Positions 23,568-23,737 of a stretch of DNA of 23,737 nucleotides are shown here, piece by piece. Numbering within the stretch: the first letter of the stretch is position 1; the number at the start of each line of letters is the position of its first letter. Location of the stretch: the NCBI GenBank assembly GCA_910586275.1, contig CAJUIM010000048.1, forward strand, positions 1-23,737. The letters are read 5' to 3'. The position numbers and the translations under genes were made by a program. This DNA is from an uncultured Lachnospiraceae bacterium (GTDB taxonomy: Bacteria; Bacillota; Clostridia; Lachnospirales; Lachnospiraceae). Under the pieces are notes generated by a model, which was not told where the DNA came from, made no database searches, and saw nothing but the letters and a program-made list of their open reading frames with translations.

Positions 23568-23638
23568 TCGCACGGAAATCGTAACAGTTCAGCCTGAATG
23601 TAATGTTGGGAGGCGGACGCCCGTGCGCGAGTTTTTTT
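23568..23638 (+). ncRNA. Structured RNA-like element ending in a terminator-type hairpin
   Basis: CTCGCACGG (23568-23576) pairs with CCGTGCGCGAG (23621-23631, two bulged bases), closing a region that contains small hairpins TTCA/TGAA and GGC/GCC, and is followed by seven Ts. The element includes the whole right repeat copy. No reading frame is evident. I do not recognise an RNA family. The rest of 23432-23737 holds the spoIIP terminator, a second CCGTGCGC plus T-run (23676-23689) and the possible gene start at 23712. Confidence 0.4.
23581..23631 (+). repeat. Right copy of the 51-bp inverted repeat
   Basis: These bases are the exact reverse complement of 1-51. The copy sits after the spoIIP terminator and is followed directly by a T-run, which makes it look like the 3' half of a transcribed, terminator-bearing element rather than the end of a classical transposon. 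No target duplications or transposase were seen. Confidence 0.95.
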
Positions 23639-23711
23639 AGTGGCCGGCAGCAGCGGAACTGCCTGTCCCGGTTTTCCGTGCGCTTTTTTCGGCTGGAGGT
23701 TTCTAAGCAGA

Positions 23712-23737
23712 ATGAGAAAGTGTGTCACAAGCTGCGG
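23712..23737 (+). CDS. Possible 5' end of a gene running off the window
   Basis: An ATG at 23712 opens a frame (MRKCVTSC) that continues to the window edge. GGAGG at 23695-23699 lies 12 nt upstream, longer than usual. With eight codons visible the product cannot be named, and it may not be a gene. Confidence 0.15.

Overview
The window looks like chromosomal DNA of a spore-forming Clostridia species, most likely a Lachnospiraceae relative. The pointers are three sporulation genes (spoVAD, gpr, spoIIP), the conserved rpsT(-)/gpr-spoIIP(+) arrangement, strong AGGAGG-type ribosome binding sites and a Firmicutes-type glycogen phosphorylase. No tRNA, rRNA, CRISPR array, transposase or phage gene was seen. 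All functional names come from reading motifs by eye; no database search was run.

Layout. (1) 1-4070: a LacI-family regulator, a perfect 12-bp operator-like palindrome just behind it, a long structured leader and glycogen phosphorylase glgP with its own terminator. (2) 4097-10011: a surface-glycan block made of a GT-C-like polytopic membrane protein, a GT2 glycosyltransferase fused to a GtrA membrane domain, an MBOAT O-acyltransferase and a membrane-anchored SGNH hydrolase. Four TGATG repeats at exactly 11-bp spacing, resembling an OmpR/PhoB-family site, precede the GT2-GtrA gene. (3) 10082-13055: spoVAD on its own with a forespore-type promoter, then a GH13 alpha-glucosidase with promoter and terminator. 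(4) 13107-18404: a MATE transporter followed by a multi-membrane-span chemotaxis-type receptor, then two divergently transcribed membrane diguanylate cyclases. (5) 18458-20422: a zinc-ribbon membrane protein paired with a TPM-domain protein that has a His-rich tail, ending in a bidirectional terminator. (6) 20492-23497: rpsT (TTG start, minus strand) divergent from gpr and spoIIP, with a mother-cell-type promoter overlapping the gpr stop.

Base 1-51 is the exact reverse complement of 23581-23631, so the window is bracketed by inverted copies of a 51-bp repeat. The right copy sits in a hairpin followed by a T-run and looks like a structured RNA or terminator-bearing repeat.

How the genes fit together: LacI regulator, glgP and the GH13 enzyme suggest storage or dietary alpha-glucan use. 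The 4.1-10 kb block suggests extracytoplasmic glycosylation plus O-acetylation of an envelope polymer. The receptor, cyclases and transporter are sensing and efflux functions with no obvious shared pathway. The spore genes act at different stages: engulfment (spoIIP), DPA uptake into the spore (spoVAD) and SASP degradation on germination (gpr).
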